DNA from: Anaerosalibacter bizertensis
GTDB taxonomy: Bacteria; Bacillota; Clostridia; Tissierellales; Sporanaerobacteraceae
Reading direction: 5' to 3'
NCBI RefSeq assembly: GCF_009696605.1
Contig: NZ_VULR01000009.1
Coordinates: 1 to 64,000 of the forward strand
Length of the DNA stretch: 64,000 bases
Below the pieces are notes generated by a model. The model saw only the letters and a program-made list of their open reading frames with translations, had not been told where the DNA came from and searched no databases. Made by a program: the position numbers and the translations under genes. This document shows, one piece after another, positions 26,038 to 35,810 of this stretch (position 1 is its first letter; the number at the start of each line of letters is the position of its first letter).

Positions 26038-27069
26038 ATGGGATTATTTAGTACTTTTACCAAGGATATGGGCATTGATTTAGGAACTGCAAATACTTTA
26101 GTTTATATTAAAGGAAAAGGGATAATAATACGAGAGCCTTCTGTAGTAGCTATACACACAAATACAAAAGAAGTTCTTGCAGTAGGTGAAGAAGCAAAAA
26201 AAATGATTGGAAGAACACCTGGGCATATAGTTGCTATTAGACCATTAAAAGATGGGGTTATTGCTGATTTTAACGTAACTCAAAGCATGTTAAAATATTT
26301 TATCAAGAAAGCAAACCAGAAAAGATCTATTTTTCAGCCTAGGGTAGTAGTATGTGTTCCTTCTGGAGTTACAGAAGTAGAAAAAAGAGCAGTTGAAGAA
26401 GCTACTATTCATGCAGGTGCAAGAGATGCTTATCTTATAGAAGAACCTATGGCAGCAGCTATTGGGGCAGGCCTTCCAGTTCAAGAGCCTACGGGCAGTA
26501 TGATTGTAGATATTGGAGGAGGAACTACAGAGGTTGCGATTATCTCTTTAGGTGGAATTGTTACAAGTAGATCCATAAGAATTGGTGGAGATGAATTAGA
26601 TGAGTCTATAGTAAATTATATTAAAAAAGAATATAGTTTAATGATAGGTGAAAGAACAGCAGAAGAAGTAAAAATAGTTATTGGTTCAGCAGATGAAAAA
26701 GGTAAAGAAACAAAGATGCAAATAAGAGGAAGGGATTTAATAAGTGGGCTTCCTAAGACTACAGAGATCACATCTTCTGAGATACATGAAGCTATGAAAG
26801 AACCTATATCAAATATAATAGATGCAATTAAATTCACTTTAGAAAAGACCCCTCCAGAACTAGCTTCAGATATTATGGAGCAAGGTATTATGCTTACAGG
26901 TGGAGGAGCATTACTAAATGGAATTGATAGACTTATAAAGAGTGAAACAGGTATGCCTGTTCATATAGCAGAAGATCCTCTTGACTGTGTAGCTATAGGT
27001 ACAGGTAGAGCATTGGAAAGTATAGAAGTTTTGAAAAAAACTTTGGATAGCAATAAAAGGCTAGATTAG
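26038..27069 (+). CDS. mreB: Rod shape-determining protein MreB
   Basis: A 343-residue bacterial actin. The phosphate-binding motifs [37 protein letters not shown] and [15 protein letters not shown] are all present. Its membrane-associated filaments guide the elongasome. It starts the mreB-mreC-mreD-PBP2 group and its stop codon overlaps the region that encodes the mreC ribosome binding site. Confidence 0.97.
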   Translation: MGLFSTFTKDMGIDLGTANTLVYIKGKGIIIREPSVVAIHTNTKEVLAVGEEAKKMIGRTPGHIVAIRPLKDGVIADFNVTQSMLKYFIKKANQKRSIFQPRVVVCVPSGVTEVEKRAVEEATIHAGARDAYLIEEPMAAAIGAGLPVQEPTGSMIVDIGGGTTEVAIISLGGIVTSRSIRIGGDELDESIVNYIKKEYSLMIGERTAEEVKIVIGSADEKGKETKMQIRGRDLISGLPKTTEITSSEIHEAMKEPISNIIDAIKFTLEKTPPELASDIMEQGIMLTGGGALLNGIDRLIKSETGMPVHIAEDPLDCVAIGTGRALESIEVLKKTLDSNKRLD

Positions 27070-27080
27070 TGGTGATAAAA

Positions 27081-27917
27081 TTGTCTAAGTTTAAAAAATA
27101 TAAAGATAGGATGATAGTAACAACAGTTGCTATCATTCTAATTGTTATAATTGGAATGACAAGTAGTGAAAGAATAAAGATAACAGGTTTTGAAAAAGCT
27201 ATTGGAAATATAATTTCCCCAGTAGAAAAATTATTCTTCAATGTAGGAAAATCTGTTTCAAACATCTTTGGTACTATAGGCAATATAGGTAAGTTCAAGG
27301 AGGAAAACGAGCAATTGAAAAAGAAAATAGCATTATTAGAAGAAGAAAATAGAAAATATGAAGATATTATTGGGAAAACAGATTTTTTACGCAATGAAGC
27401 TCGACTTAAAGAAAAAACCAGTTATAAATTAATCGATGCCCAAGTAGTTGGAAAAGAACCAGGTAATTGGTTTGATAGGTTTATAATAGATAAAGGACTA
27501 AACGACGGGATAAAAAAAGGGGATACAGTAATTCAAGGTGTAGAAGTAAATAAAAGTTTAATTCAAGAAGGAGTAGTAGGAAGAATAACTGATGTAGGAG
27601 ACAACTGGGCAAAAGTATCATCTATTGTCGATGAAAGTAGCAATATTTCTTTTAGAGTTACTAGAACCCAAGATGGAGGTATTTTATCTGGTAGTGTAGA
27701 TAATAAGCTAAGTGGATATTTTTTTGATAATAAGGCAGATGTAAAAAAAGGAGACAAGCTTTTTACATCTGGTTTAGGTGAATCATATGTAAAAGATTTA
27801 TATATTGGTGAAGTAAAGGAAGTAGTCAAAAAAGAAGAAGATTTAATGAAGAGAGTGGTAGTAGCTCCTGCTGTCAATTTCAAGAAAATCTATAGGGTTC
27901 ATGTGATTTCTAATTAA
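27081..27917 (+). CDS. mreC: Rod shape-determining protein MreC
   Basis: A 278-residue protein with an N-terminal membrane segment (about residues 9-28) and a coiled coil (about 75-105, with EENEQLKKKIALLEEENRKYE). The extracytoplasmic beta-domain follows (GNWFDRFIIDKGLNDGIKKG and FTSGLGESYVKDLYIGEV). It links MreB to PBP2. TTG 27081 fits GGTGAT, the site form used by several neighbours; GTG 27069, overlapping the mreB stop, is the alternative. Confidence 0.95.
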   Translation: MSKFKKYKDRMIVTTVAIILIVIIGMTSSERIKITGFEKAIGNIISPVEKLFFNVGKSVSNIFGTIGNIGKFKEENEQLKKKIALLEEENRKYEDIIGKTDFLRNEARLKEKTSYKLIDAQVVGKEPGNWFDRFIIDKGLNDGIKKGDTVIQGVEVNKSLIQEGVVGRITDVGDNWAKVSSIVDESSNISFRVTRTQDGGILSGSVDNKLSGYFFDNKADVKKGDKLFTSGLGESYVKDLYIGEVKEVVKKEEDLMKRVVVAPAVNFKKIYRVHVISN

Positions 27918-27937
27918 AGAAAAAGGAGTATTTAACA

Positions 27938-28438
27938 TTGCAAAGTTTAATTATATTTATAATAATTATTGTTAATTTCATATTGCAGAGTACCATTCTT
28001 CAAAACTTAAGTATATTAGGTGTTATACCGAATACTACGTTGATTATTGTGGTTTCTATAGCACTTTTAAAAGGGAAAAGAACGGGAAGTATAGTAGGCC
28101 TAGGTGCAGGTTTGTTGCAAGATATTATATTTAGTCCCACTATAGGAGCAAATGCTTTTGTTTATTTTTTTATTGGTTATTTAATAGGATTAAGCGAACA
28201 AAAGGTTTATAAAGAAAGTTTATTTATACCTTTTATTTTTACGCTTATAACTACATTGGCTTATCATGGTGTTTATTATGTTCTTATGTACTTTTTAGGA
28301 GTCAATATAAGATTTCATTTTTTCTTAAGAGATACTATTCTTATAGAAACTCTATATAATAGCATATTAATTTTACCTATATACAAGTGGTTTTCAAACA
28401 TCTTTACCGTTCCCTCCATTAAATTTGGAAGGAGATAG
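27938..28438 (+). CDS. mreD: Rod shape-determining protein MreD
   Basis: A 166-residue protein with five or so membrane segments, the usual size for MreD. It contains the family segment GLGAGLLQDIIFSPTIGANA near residues 54-73. It acts with MreC in the elongasome. Start TTG 27938 follows AAAGGAG. PBP2 starts 3 bases after its stop. Confidence 0.93.
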   Translation: MQSLIIFIIIIVNFILQSTILQNLSILGVIPNTTLIIVVSIALLKGKRTGSIVGLGAGLLQDIIFSPTIGANAFVYFFIGYLIGLSEQKVYKESLFIPFIFTLITTLAYHGVYYVLMYFLGVNIRFHFFLRDTILIETLYNSILILPIYKWFSNIFTVPSIKFGRR

Positions 28439-28440
28439 GA

Positions 28441-31400
28441 GTGAGACAATTGAAGTTTTTAGAGAAGTTAAAAGATAGATACAATATAATAATACTACTA
28501 CTATCCATCATGTTCCTAGTCCTCTCCTTTAGATTAGCTACATTAACCATAGTGAAGGGAGATTATTACAGAGAACTTTCTGATACAAAAAGAGTTAAAG
28601 AAATTGCAACTACAGCTCCTAGAGGGGAAATAAGAGATAGAAATGGAGTATTGCTTGCTGGAAACAAACCAAGCTTTACTGTTCAGATCCTTAAAGATGA
28701 AATTAAAAATATAGAAGATCAAAATGAAAAAAATGATATAATATTGAATCTTATAAGGCTTCTAGAAGAAGATGGAGTAGACTATGTAGATGAATTTCCA
28801 ATAGAATTAAATGTATTTCAATTTAATGATGAAAATATGAACTTAAATGAAAATACAAGTGCAATGGATGCAGTTATAGATGCAATAGCAGAGAATAATT
28901 TACTCCCACAATTATTGGATACTTATTATACTGGAAATAAAGAAGAACATTTTAAATATTTGACTGTAAATAAAGCTATTCATGCATTACAGAACAAAGG
29001 AATGGATATACCTATAGAAGCAAGATTAAATGAAGGTAATGTGACTTTACAGTTTAGTGAGAATAAAGGTATTGATAAATGGAAAGAAGAAAATAAATTA
29101 TCACCTAATGTAGGAGCAAAAGAAGCACTTTTAAAATTAATAGATAATGATAAAAATATTATAAGAAATATATTGGATCATCCTATTTCTAGGGAATTAG
29201 CTTTCAATATGTTAAAGAATAAAGGGCTTGTAAATAATATTGATATGGTTCCATACTCTATTACATTTGACGAAGAATATTCTAAACAAAAGGCCTCTCT
29301 TATGAAAAGCTTTAATAGTGTAACAAAAGACTCTAAAGCTAAAGATGATTTCATAAATATAGTACTTGAAACAGGTATAAGGGATTTATTAGAAAAAGTT
29401 ATTGAAGAGAAAGATGAAAAAGACAATGTAATAGGTAGAGTAATTCCAGGAGAGGTTTTAATTAAGAAAATTGAAGAAAAGGGAGAAAAATGTCCTGTAA
29501 CTTTTGAAATAAGTAAAGATAATAAAAAAGTTGTTTATAAATTTAAAGACAAAAATGTATCAACAAAACTTAACCCATTAAGCTATCTTATTGAACAGGG
29601 TAAAAAAACTAAAGCTATAAATGATATGATTATTGATAATAAAGTGAAAAATGCAGCTCAAGAATTGATATTAAATAATGGTGTAAATCCTAAGATATCT
29701 GTATCTGAATGGGAGTATGTAGCAATAAACAATAAAAACAACTGGTATTCTACATTTAAAATACCCAAAAATAGTACTGCAAAAGAAGCTTTTAATCATT
29801 TAAGGAAAAAATATGGAATTGATGAAAACTTAAGTAAATACGAAGTAAGATCTATGCTTTTAATATATGATCAGTTAAGTAAACAAGGTTTCAGAGCTTA
29901 TGAACCTATAAATATTGCTTATGGAATAAATGACATTACGGTGGCAAAGCTTGAGGAAAATAAAATGAATATGCCAGGGATTGATGTGTCTATAGAACCA
30001 ATTAGATATTATCCAATGGGAAATACTGCAGCACATATATTAGGATACCTAGGTAAGATATCTCAACCTCATGAGATAAAGCAATATGTTGAAGAAAAAA
30101 AATATTCACCAAATGCTATAATTGGTAAAACTGGAGTAGAAGAAAAGTTTGAAGAAAAGTTAAAAGGTAAAGATGGAATAAAGAAAGTCGAAGTAGATGT
30201 TATGGGTAACACTATTAATGTATTAGATGAGAAAAAGCCAATACCTGGAAATAATTTATACCTTACTATAGATTCAGAGCTACAAAAAGTAGCAGAGGAT
30301 TCGTTAGAAAGGACATTAGAAGGCATAAGAAAGGGTGGAACATATGAAAGTAAATGGGGAAATTATAAATTTGGAACTAGTAAAAAAGGAAGACCTTATA
30401 TAAATGCTACTTCAGGAGCTGTTGTAGCTTTAGATGTTAAAACAGGTGAAGTATTAGCATTGGCAAACTATCCTGACTATGATCCAAATTTATTTGCAAC
30501 AGGTATTTCTAGTGCAGACTGGGCAAGTTTATTTCCAGAAAATGAGGAAGATTTATTAGCACCAAGACCCCTTTACAATATTGCAATCCAAACAGCAATA
30601 CAGCCTGGTTCTACTTATAAGATGATAACAGGACTAACTGCACTAGAAAAAGGTTTAAGTCCAACAAAGACTATAAGAGATATGGGATATGTTGAATTTG
30701 GAGACAAAAGATTTGGTTGTTGGATTTGGAATAATGGCAGAGGCACCCATGGGCCAGAAAATCTTTATGATGCATTAAGAGATTCTTGTAACTATTACTT
30801 TTACTCAGTTACCATGGGAAAAAACCCTAGAACTGGAGAAGGTTTAGGTATGAAAGTAGATATTGAAGATATAGTAGAAATGTCGAAGAAATTTGGATTA
30901 AGTGAAAAGACTGGCATAGAAATAGACATTCCTAATGAATCATCAGGTGGAGTTCCAGATCCTGAAAGAAAAATAGCAACAACTAAGGCCACATTGAAAA
31001 GGGATTTAGAACAAGATTTTAAGAAATATATTAGAGATGGTGAAAAACTTTCAAATGCTGAAATCAAAAAAGATATTGAAGAGATAATTAGTTGGACAGA
31101 TCTAGAAGAACCATTATCAAGAGGAGAAGTATATCGAAGATTAGAAAAAATGGGCATAGATCCAGATAAAAAAATTAATGGAGATAGAGAAAGTTTAACA
31201 GATAAGATAAAATATACTTATCTAAGTCAAGCTGGTTGGACTGCGGCAGATACTTTAAATGTTTCTATAGGGCAAGGAGAGAATGCATATACTCCTATAC
31301 AAATGGCTAATTATATATCTATTCTTGCCAATGGAGGATATAAAAATAAGGTTACTGTTGTAGATAAGATAAAGAACTATGATAATTCAAAAATTATTTA

Positions 31401-31785
31401 TGATCAAAAAGTTGAAAGAGAAAGAATTGAGCTAAAAGATTACGAGCATTTAGAAGATATAAAACTTGGCATGAGAAAGGTGGTAAGTGAAGGTACAGCA
31501 AGAAGTACTTTTACGAATTTCCCAATACCAGTAGCAGCAAAAACAGGGACTGCTCAAAAAAGCGGAATTAATCCTGCTACTGGAGAGACTTATGATGATT
31601 TTGCTTGGTTTGTTGCCTTTGGACCCTATGAAGATCCTGAAATAGCTGTAGCAGTAGTTTTGTTTCAAGGTGGTAGTGGTGGATATGCAGGACCAATGGC
31701 AAGAGATATAATTGCTCAGTATCTAGGATTAAATAACCAAGAACAAAAAGAAAAACAACCATCTACAACTGAATTGGGAAGGTAA
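28441..31785 (+). CDS. mrdA: Penicillin-binding protein 2, elongasome transpeptidase, unusually large
   Basis: An 1114-residue class B PBP with one N-terminal membrane segment (about 17-36). PBP-dimer motifs follow (APRGEIRDRNG near residue 60; GKTGVEEKFEEKLKG near 564). The transpeptidase domain has Ser724 in SxxK (GSTYKM), SCN at 782-784 and KTG at 1034-1036. Typical PBP2 proteins have about 600-720 residues. The excess is mainly an insertion in the pedestal (about 90-490) and another of about 75 residues between SCN and KTG (about 840-915). It cross-links peptidoglycan during elongation. GTG 28441 follows AAGGAGATAGGA. Confidence 0.94.
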   Translation: MRQLKFLEKLKDRYNIIILLLSIMFLVLSFRLATLTIVKGDYYRELSDTKRVKEIATTAPRGEIRDRNGVLLAGNKPSFTVQILKDEIKNIEDQNEKNDIILNLIRLLEEDGVDYVDEFPIELNVFQFNDENMNLNENTSAMDAVIDAIAENNLLPQLLDTYYTGNKEEHFKYLTVNKAIHALQNKGMDIPIEARLNEGNVTLQFSENKGIDKWKEENKLSPNVGAKEALLKLIDNDKNIIRNILDHPISRELAFNMLKNKGLVNNIDMVPYSITFDEEYSKQKASLMKSFNSVTKDSKAKDDFINIVLETGIRDLLEKVIEEKDEKDNVIGRVIPGEVLIKKIEEKGEKCPVTFEISKDNKKVVYKFKDKNVSTKLNPLSYLIEQGKKTKAINDMIIDNKVKNAAQELILNNGVNPKISVSEWEYVAINNKNNWYSTFKIPKNSTAKEAFNHLRKKYGIDENLSKYEVRSMLLIYDQLSKQGFRAYEPINIAYGINDITVAKLEENKMNMPGIDVSIEPIRYYPMGNTAAHILGYLGKISQPHEIKQYVEEKKYSPNAIIGKTGVEEKFEEKLKGKDGIKKVEVDVMGNTINVLDEKKPIPGNNLYLTIDSELQKVAEDSLERTLEGIRKGGTYESKWGNYKFGTSKKGRPYINATSGAVVALDVKTGEVLALANYPDYDPNLFATGISSADWASLFPENEEDLLAPRPLYNIAIQTAIQPGSTYKMITGLTALEKGLSPTKTIRDMGYVEFGDKRFGCWIWNNGRGTHGPENLYDALRDSCNYYFYSVTMGKNPRTGEGLGMKVDIEDIVEMSKKFGLSEKTGIEIDIPNESSGGVPDPERKIATTKATLKRDLEQDFKKYIRDGEKLSNAEIKKDIEEIISWTDLEEPLSRGEVYRRLEKMGIDPDKKINGDRESLTDKIKYTYLSQAGWTAADTLNVSIGQGENAYTPIQMANYISILANGGYKNKVTVVDKIKNYDNSKIIYDQKVERERIELKDYEHLEDIKLGMRKVVSEGTARSTFTNFPIPVAAKTGTAQKSGINPATGETYDDFAWFVAFGPYEDPEIAVAVVLFQGGSGGYAGPMARDIIAQYLGLNNQEQKEKQPSTTELGR

Positions 31786-31807
31786 ATACTTTCCAATTCT
31801 TTTTTTT
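31771..31807 (+). terminator. Terminator after PBP2
   Basis: GAATTGGGAAG pairs with CTTTCCAATTC across the PBP2 stop codon and is followed by nine T. Confidence 0.85.
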
Positions 31808-31877
31808 ATAAAATTAAGAAGGAATTAAGATTGTTTTGAAGAATTACTATTATATGGAGGTTTTTGGAGGTAATACT

Positions 31878-32489
31878 ATGACACAAGATTTAGTAGTATT
31901 TAAAGGAACTAAAGATGGAGTATATATTTACATACGAGATGGGAACTTTGAATCAATAAAGAAAGAGTTGGATATAAAGCTAAAAAAATCAGGTTCTTTT
32001 TTTAAAGGTGGAAAAATTGTAGATTTCAAAGGGAAAAATCTTAGCAATGATGAACTTAAAGAACTTGAAGGTATTGTAAAGGATAAATATAACTTAAAGA
32101 TAATAGAAAAAAAGAAATTAAAAGCCAAAGGTTTTTTTAAAGGCATAGAAGAAGGAATGACTAAGTTTATTAAAACTACTTTAAGATCAGGACAAAAAAT
32201 TGAATATAATGGAAATATAGTAATTTTTGGAGATGTAAATCCAGGTTCAATGGTTATAGCAGGAGGCAATATAGTAGTATTAGGGAATCTACGGGGAGTA
32301 GCCCATGCAGGATATGATGGAAATAAGAAAGCTATTGTTGCTGCTTTTGCTTTGCAACCTACTCAGCTCAGGATAGCAAATCTAATATCTAGACGTCCTG
32401 ATGAGGATATAGAATATCCTAAGTGGCCAGAGATAGCAAAAATAGAAGGAAATGAAGTTATTATTGAGAGGTACCTACCAAAAAAATAA
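31878..32489 (+). CDS. minC: Septum site-determining protein MinC
   Basis: A 203-residue inhibitor of FtsZ assembly. The N-terminal FtsZ-interacting domain covers about residues 1-85 and the C-terminal beta-helix domain about 100-203. The latter contains GDVNPGSMVIAGGNIVVLG and AFALQPTQLRIA, which bind MinD. ATG 31878 fits GGAGG at 31866-31870. It opens the minCDE group. Confidence 0.95.
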   Translation: MTQDLVVFKGTKDGVYIYIRDGNFESIKKELDIKLKKSGSFFKGGKIVDFKGKNLSNDELKELEGIVKDKYNLKIIEKKKLKAKGFFKGIEEGMTKFIKTTLRSGQKIEYNGNIVIFGDVNPGSMVIAGGNIVVLGNLRGVAHAGYDGNKKAIVAAFALQPTQLRIANLISRRPDEDIEYPKWPEIAKIEGNEVIIERYLPKK

Positions 32490-32510
32490 ATAAAAAGGGA
32501 GGCATATAGT

Positions 32511-33305
32511 ATGGGGAAAGTAATCGTCATAACATCGGGTAAAGGTGGAGTTGGTAAAACTACTACTACAGCAAATATAGGGACAGGCTTAGCAATGCTA
32601 GGTAAAAAAGTTGTTGTAGTTGACGCAGACATAGGTCTAAGAAATTTAGATGTAGTTATGGGATTAGAAAATAGAATAGTATATGACATTGTAGATGTAG
32701 TAGAGAAAGTTTGTAGATTAAAGCAAGGTCTTATTAGGGATAAACGCTATGAAGGACTTTATCTTTTACCAGCAGCCCAAACTAAAGATAAATCTGCTAT
32801 AAAACCGGAGCAAATGCTTGAACTTTGCAATGAATTAAAAGAAGAATTTGATTATATCTTAATAGATTCACCAGCAGGTATTGAATTAGGTTTTCAAAAT
32901 GCAGTTGCTGGAGCCGATGAATCAATAGTTGTAACTACACCAGAAATATCTGCAGTAAGAGATGCTGATAGGGTTATTGGTCTTTTAGAAGCAAAGGGAT
33001 TAAATAGTCCAAAACTTGTTATCAATAGAATTAGACCAGATATGGTAAAAAAAGGCGATATGATGAATATTGAAGATATGATTGATATATTAGCTATAGA
33101 TTTATTAGGGGTTGTTCCAGATGATGAAGCTATAGTAGTTTCGACTAATAGGGGAGAACCTGTAGTCTCAGATCAATCTACATTAGCAGGCAAGGCGTAT
33201 AATAATATTTCTAGAAGAATTATGGGAGAAGAGGTTGAACTATTAAACTTCAATCATGAAGAGGGGAAGTTTACCAAAATAATGAAGATATTATTTGGCA
33301 AATAA
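32511..33305 (+). CDS. minD: Septum site-determining ATPase MinD
   Basis: A 264-residue ParA/MinD ATPase with deviant Walker A GKGGVGKTTTTANIG near the N-terminus, DADIGLRNLD and DSPAGIE. The C-terminus FTKIMKILFGK is the membrane-targeting amphipathic helix. It recruits MinC to the membrane. Spacing to minC is 21 bases and to minE 13. Confidence 0.97.
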   Translation: MGKVIVITSGKGGVGKTTTTANIGTGLAMLGKKVVVVDADIGLRNLDVVMGLENRIVYDIVDVVEKVCRLKQGLIRDKRYEGLYLLPAAQTKDKSAIKPEQMLELCNELKEEFDYILIDSPAGIELGFQNAVAGADESIVVTTPEISAVRDADRVIGLLEAKGLNSPKLVINRIRPDMVKKGDMMNIEDMIDILAIDLLGVVPDDEAIVVSTNRGEPVVSDQSTLAGKAYNNISRRIMGEEVELLNFNHEEGKFTKIMKILFGK

Positions 33306-33318
33306 AGGGGGAATTTTC

Positions 33319-33594
33319 TTGGATTTCTTGAAGATGTTTTCAAAAAATAGTAAAAGTAGTAAAAACGTAGCTAAAGAAAGACTAAAATTAGTCCTTATTC
33401 ACGATAGGGCCGATATTTCACCTAAATTTCTTCAAATGTTAGAAAGCGATATAGTGAGAGTAATGTCTGAATATGTAGAAATTGATGAAGAAGGACTAGA
33501 TGTAAAAATGACTAGAACTAAAAGGGAAAGCGATGGCTGCTCTGTTCCTGCACTAGTTGCCAATATTCCTATTATAAAAGTAAAAGATAGGTGA
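33319..33594 (+). CDS. minE: Cell division topological specificity factor MinE
   Basis: A 91-residue MinE. The N-terminal MDFLKMFSK membrane-targeting stretch is followed by the anti-MinCD helix region (AKERLKLVLIHDRADISP) and the C-terminal dimer domain. It stimulates the MinD ATPase and gives pole-to-pole oscillation; many Bacilli instead use DivIVA. TTG 33319 gives the canonical N-terminus and lies after AAAGGGGGAA; an in-frame ATG at 33295 inside minD would add eight atypical residues. Confidence 0.94.
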   Translation: MDFLKMFSKNSKSSKNVAKERLKLVLIHDRADISPKFLQMLESDIVRVMSEYVEIDEEGLDVKMTRTKRESDGCSVPALVANIPIIKVKDR

Positions 33595-33630
33595 TAAAAT
33601 ACTAAAAAATTTTAAAAAAATAAATAAATG

Positions 33631-33659
33631 TTGATTTTTTTAGTGTAGTTTTATATAAT
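33631..33659 (+). promoter_or_regulatory. Promoter of the FMN-binding lipoprotein
   Basis: TTGATT (33631-33636) and TATAAT (33654-33659) are 17 bases apart, 66 bases upstream of the start codon. Confidence 0.65.
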
Positions 33660-33724
33660 CAATGTAGACTTTATTCATCCAGTTTTGTTAAAAAAATAAT
33701 AAAAAGTGCAGGAGGGGGACATAA

Positions 33725-34609
33725 ATGACAAAAAAAGTTTTATCTCTTATCTTGGTTGCAGTATTAGCAATGACTATTTTTGCTGGTTGTGCAAAAGATG
33801 AAGCACCAAAGACAGATGAACCAAAGGAAGGCGAAGAAAAGACTTCAGAAGAGGCTACAGGTGGGGAACTAAAAGATGGAAAGTATTTAGTTAAATTGCC
33901 AGTAAGTGATCATATGAATTATCCAATGGCAACTATGGAAGTAAAGAATGGAGAAATTAGCTCATTTGATTATAATGAATATCTTGCAGATTCTGGTGAA
34001 GCAAAGAATCCAGATAACTATAGTTATGAAGAAGGACTAGAAGTAATTAAAAATTTAAATGAGCAATTTATGGACAAGAAAGATGTAGAGTCAATTGATT
34101 ATGATGCTGTATCAGGCGCAACTCATACTAAGGAAAGCTTTAAAGAAGTAGTAGCTAGCCTTATAGAGAAAGCAGAAAAAGGCGAAGTTTATGAGCCTGC
34201 TTACAAAGATGGTGAATATGAAGCTAAAGCTGGTGAAGAAAGTCATGGATGGTTATCAGAAATTAAAATTGTAGTTAAAGAAGGAACTATAGTTGGAGTA
34301 GACTTTAAAGATGTAGCAGTTGAAGATATGGAAGGGGAAAAGGTTGTACTAGATGAAGAAACTAAAGAACCAGTTATGGAAGATGAAGAAACTCCAAAGA
34401 CAGAACCAACTAATATTAAAAAAGGTGATGTAAAATCCTTAGAAAACTATTCTTATTTACCTTCTTTTGATACAATCAAAGAATTGACAAAACAAATAAT
34501 AGATAATAATGGAATAGAAGATTTAGAACTAGACGGAATATCAGGAGCAACGAATACTAAAAATACACTTATAGAATTAGCTACAAAAGCATTAGAAGAT
34601 GCGAAATAG
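33725..34609 (+). CDS. Lipoprotein with two FMN-binding domains
   Basis: A 294-residue exported protein. The signal peptide ends in a lipobox with Cys22 (FAGC). An acidic linker is followed by two FMN_bind repeats whose flavinylation motifs are SGAT at residues 130-133 and 273-276, each in the form D-[AG]-[VI]-SGAT-x-T. The Thr in such motifs takes an FMN from ApbE, and apbE is the next gene. It probably carries electrons outside the membrane; the donor and acceptor are unknown. It has its own promoter and terminator. Confidence 0.9.
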   Translation: MTKKVLSLILVAVLAMTIFAGCAKDEAPKTDEPKEGEEKTSEEATGGELKDGKYLVKLPVSDHMNYPMATMEVKNGEISSFDYNEYLADSGEAKNPDNYSYEEGLEVIKNLNEQFMDKKDVESIDYDAVSGATHTKESFKEVVASLIEKAEKGEVYEPAYKDGEYEAKAGEESHGWLSEIKIVVKEGTIVGVDFKDVAVEDMEGEKVVLDEETKEPVMEDEETPKTEPTNIKKGDVKSLENYSYLPSFDTIKELTKQIIDNNGIEDLELDGISGATNTKNTLIELATKALEDAK

Positions 34610-34618
34610 AAAGCTTTT

Positions 34619-34650
34619 AAGAAACCCTAACAAAAAAGTTAGGGTTTCTT
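34619..34650 (+). terminator. Terminator between the FMN lipoprotein and apbE
   Basis: AAGAAACCCTAAC pairs perfectly with GTTAGGGTTTCTT around an A6 loop. The T-run is short (TTTCTT), so some read-through into apbE is likely. Confidence 0.75.
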
Positions 34651-34683
34651 AACTTCATTTATATATTGAAGAGGAGAGAAAAA

Positions 34684-35742
34684 ATGAGATATAAAAATAA
34701 AATAATACTCATATTAATTTCAACTTTATTAGTCTCAGCTTTTTTAGGAGGATGTAAAAAAGAAGAGGATAAAGAACCACTTTCAAAAACAGAATTTATG
34801 ATGGATACAGTAATGACTATTAAATTATATGATAAAAAAGATGAGGTAATATTAGATAAATCATTTGACAGAATTAGAGAGATTGAAGATAAAATGAGTA
34901 TTACTATAGAAGATAGTGATGTAAGTAAAATAAATAAAAATGCAGGAAAAAATCCAGTAAAAGTAGATGACGAAGTATATGAAATACTAACTAGAGCAAA
35001 ATATTTTGCCGAATTAACAGATGGAGCCTATGAACCAACTATAGGTCCTTTAGTAGATCTTTGGAATATTAGAAATGAAGGAAAAAACAACAAACATGAT
35101 ATTCCATCTAAGGAAGATATAGAAAAAGCTTTAAATAAAGTAGACTATAAAAAATTAGAACTATTAGAAGACAACAAAGTTTTCTTAAAAGAAGAAGGAA
35201 TGAAGCTAGATTTAGGTGGAATAGCTAAAGGGTATGCGGCAGATGAAATAAAAAAGATTCTAAAAGAAAATGGAGTTAATAGTGCTATAGTAGATTTAGG
35301 CGGAAATATCTATGCTGTAGGTTCAAAGGGTCAAGATGAGTATTGGAAGATTGGAATACAAAATCCGCAAGAACAGAGAGGTAGTTATGTAGGGATAATA
35401 GAGGTAAAAGATAGTTCAGTAGTGACTTCAGGAGATTATGAAAGATATTTTGAAGTAAATGGTAAGAGATATCATCACATAATAGATTCTAAAACTGGTT
35501 ATCCTTCAGATAATGAATTATCAGCTATAAGTATTATAGCGAAAAGTTCTACAGATTCAGATGCATTATCAACTGCATTATTTGTGCTAGGAAGGGAAAA
35601 GTCAAAAGAAGTTTTAAAAGAATTAGAAGATATAGAAGTATTATATGTAACCAAATCAGATAATATATATATTTCACCTGGAATCAAAGATAGGTTTGAT
35701 TTAAACAATAATAATTTTGACTTAAAGATTAATGAATATTAA
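34684..35742 (+). CDS. apbE: FAD:protein FMN transferase (lipoprotein)
   Basis: A 352-residue ApbE. The signal peptide ends in a lipobox (LGGC), so it acts outside the membrane. Family motifs are MMDTVMTIKLY, LGGIAKGYAADEIKKIL (FAD binding), AIVDLGGNIYAVG, and HHIIDSKTGYPSD followed by SSTDSDALSTALFVLG (metal/catalytic). It transfers FMN from FAD to Thr in SGAT-like motifs. Likely clients here are the preceding lipoprotein and RnfG/RnfD. ATG 34684 fits GAGGAGA at 34670-34676. Confidence 0.95.
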   Translation: MRYKNKIILILISTLLVSAFLGGCKKEEDKEPLSKTEFMMDTVMTIKLYDKKDEVILDKSFDRIREIEDKMSITIEDSDVSKINKNAGKNPVKVDDEVYEILTRAKYFAELTDGAYEPTIGPLVDLWNIRNEGKNNKHDIPSKEDIEKALNKVDYKKLELLEDNKVFLKEEGMKLDLGGIAKGYAADEIKKILKENGVNSAIVDLGGNIYAVGSKGQDEYWKIGIQNPQEQRGSYVGIIEVKDSSVVTSGDYERYFEVNGKRYHHIIDSKTGYPSDNELSAISIIAKSSTDSDALSTALFVLGREKSKEVLKELEDIEVLYVTKSDNIYISPGIKDRFDLNNNNFDLKINEY

Positions 35743-35764
35743 AATTAATACTAATGTGAATAAA

Positions 35765-35804
35765 ACCCGCCAGTAATAAATATCATATTATTAAATAGGC
35801 GGGT
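35765..35804 (+). promoter_or_regulatory. Hairpin whose 3' arm contains the ribosome binding site of the SpoIVFA-like gene
   Basis: ACCCGCC (35765-35771) pairs with GGCGGGT (35798-35804), with further pairing of TAATAA/TTATTA inside. The 3' arm GGCGGGTGAT is the only Shine-Dalgarno sequence for ATG 35811. There is no T-run, so it is not a standard terminator. It may mask the ribosome binding site. Confidence 0.55.
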
Positions 35805-35810
35805 GATATT

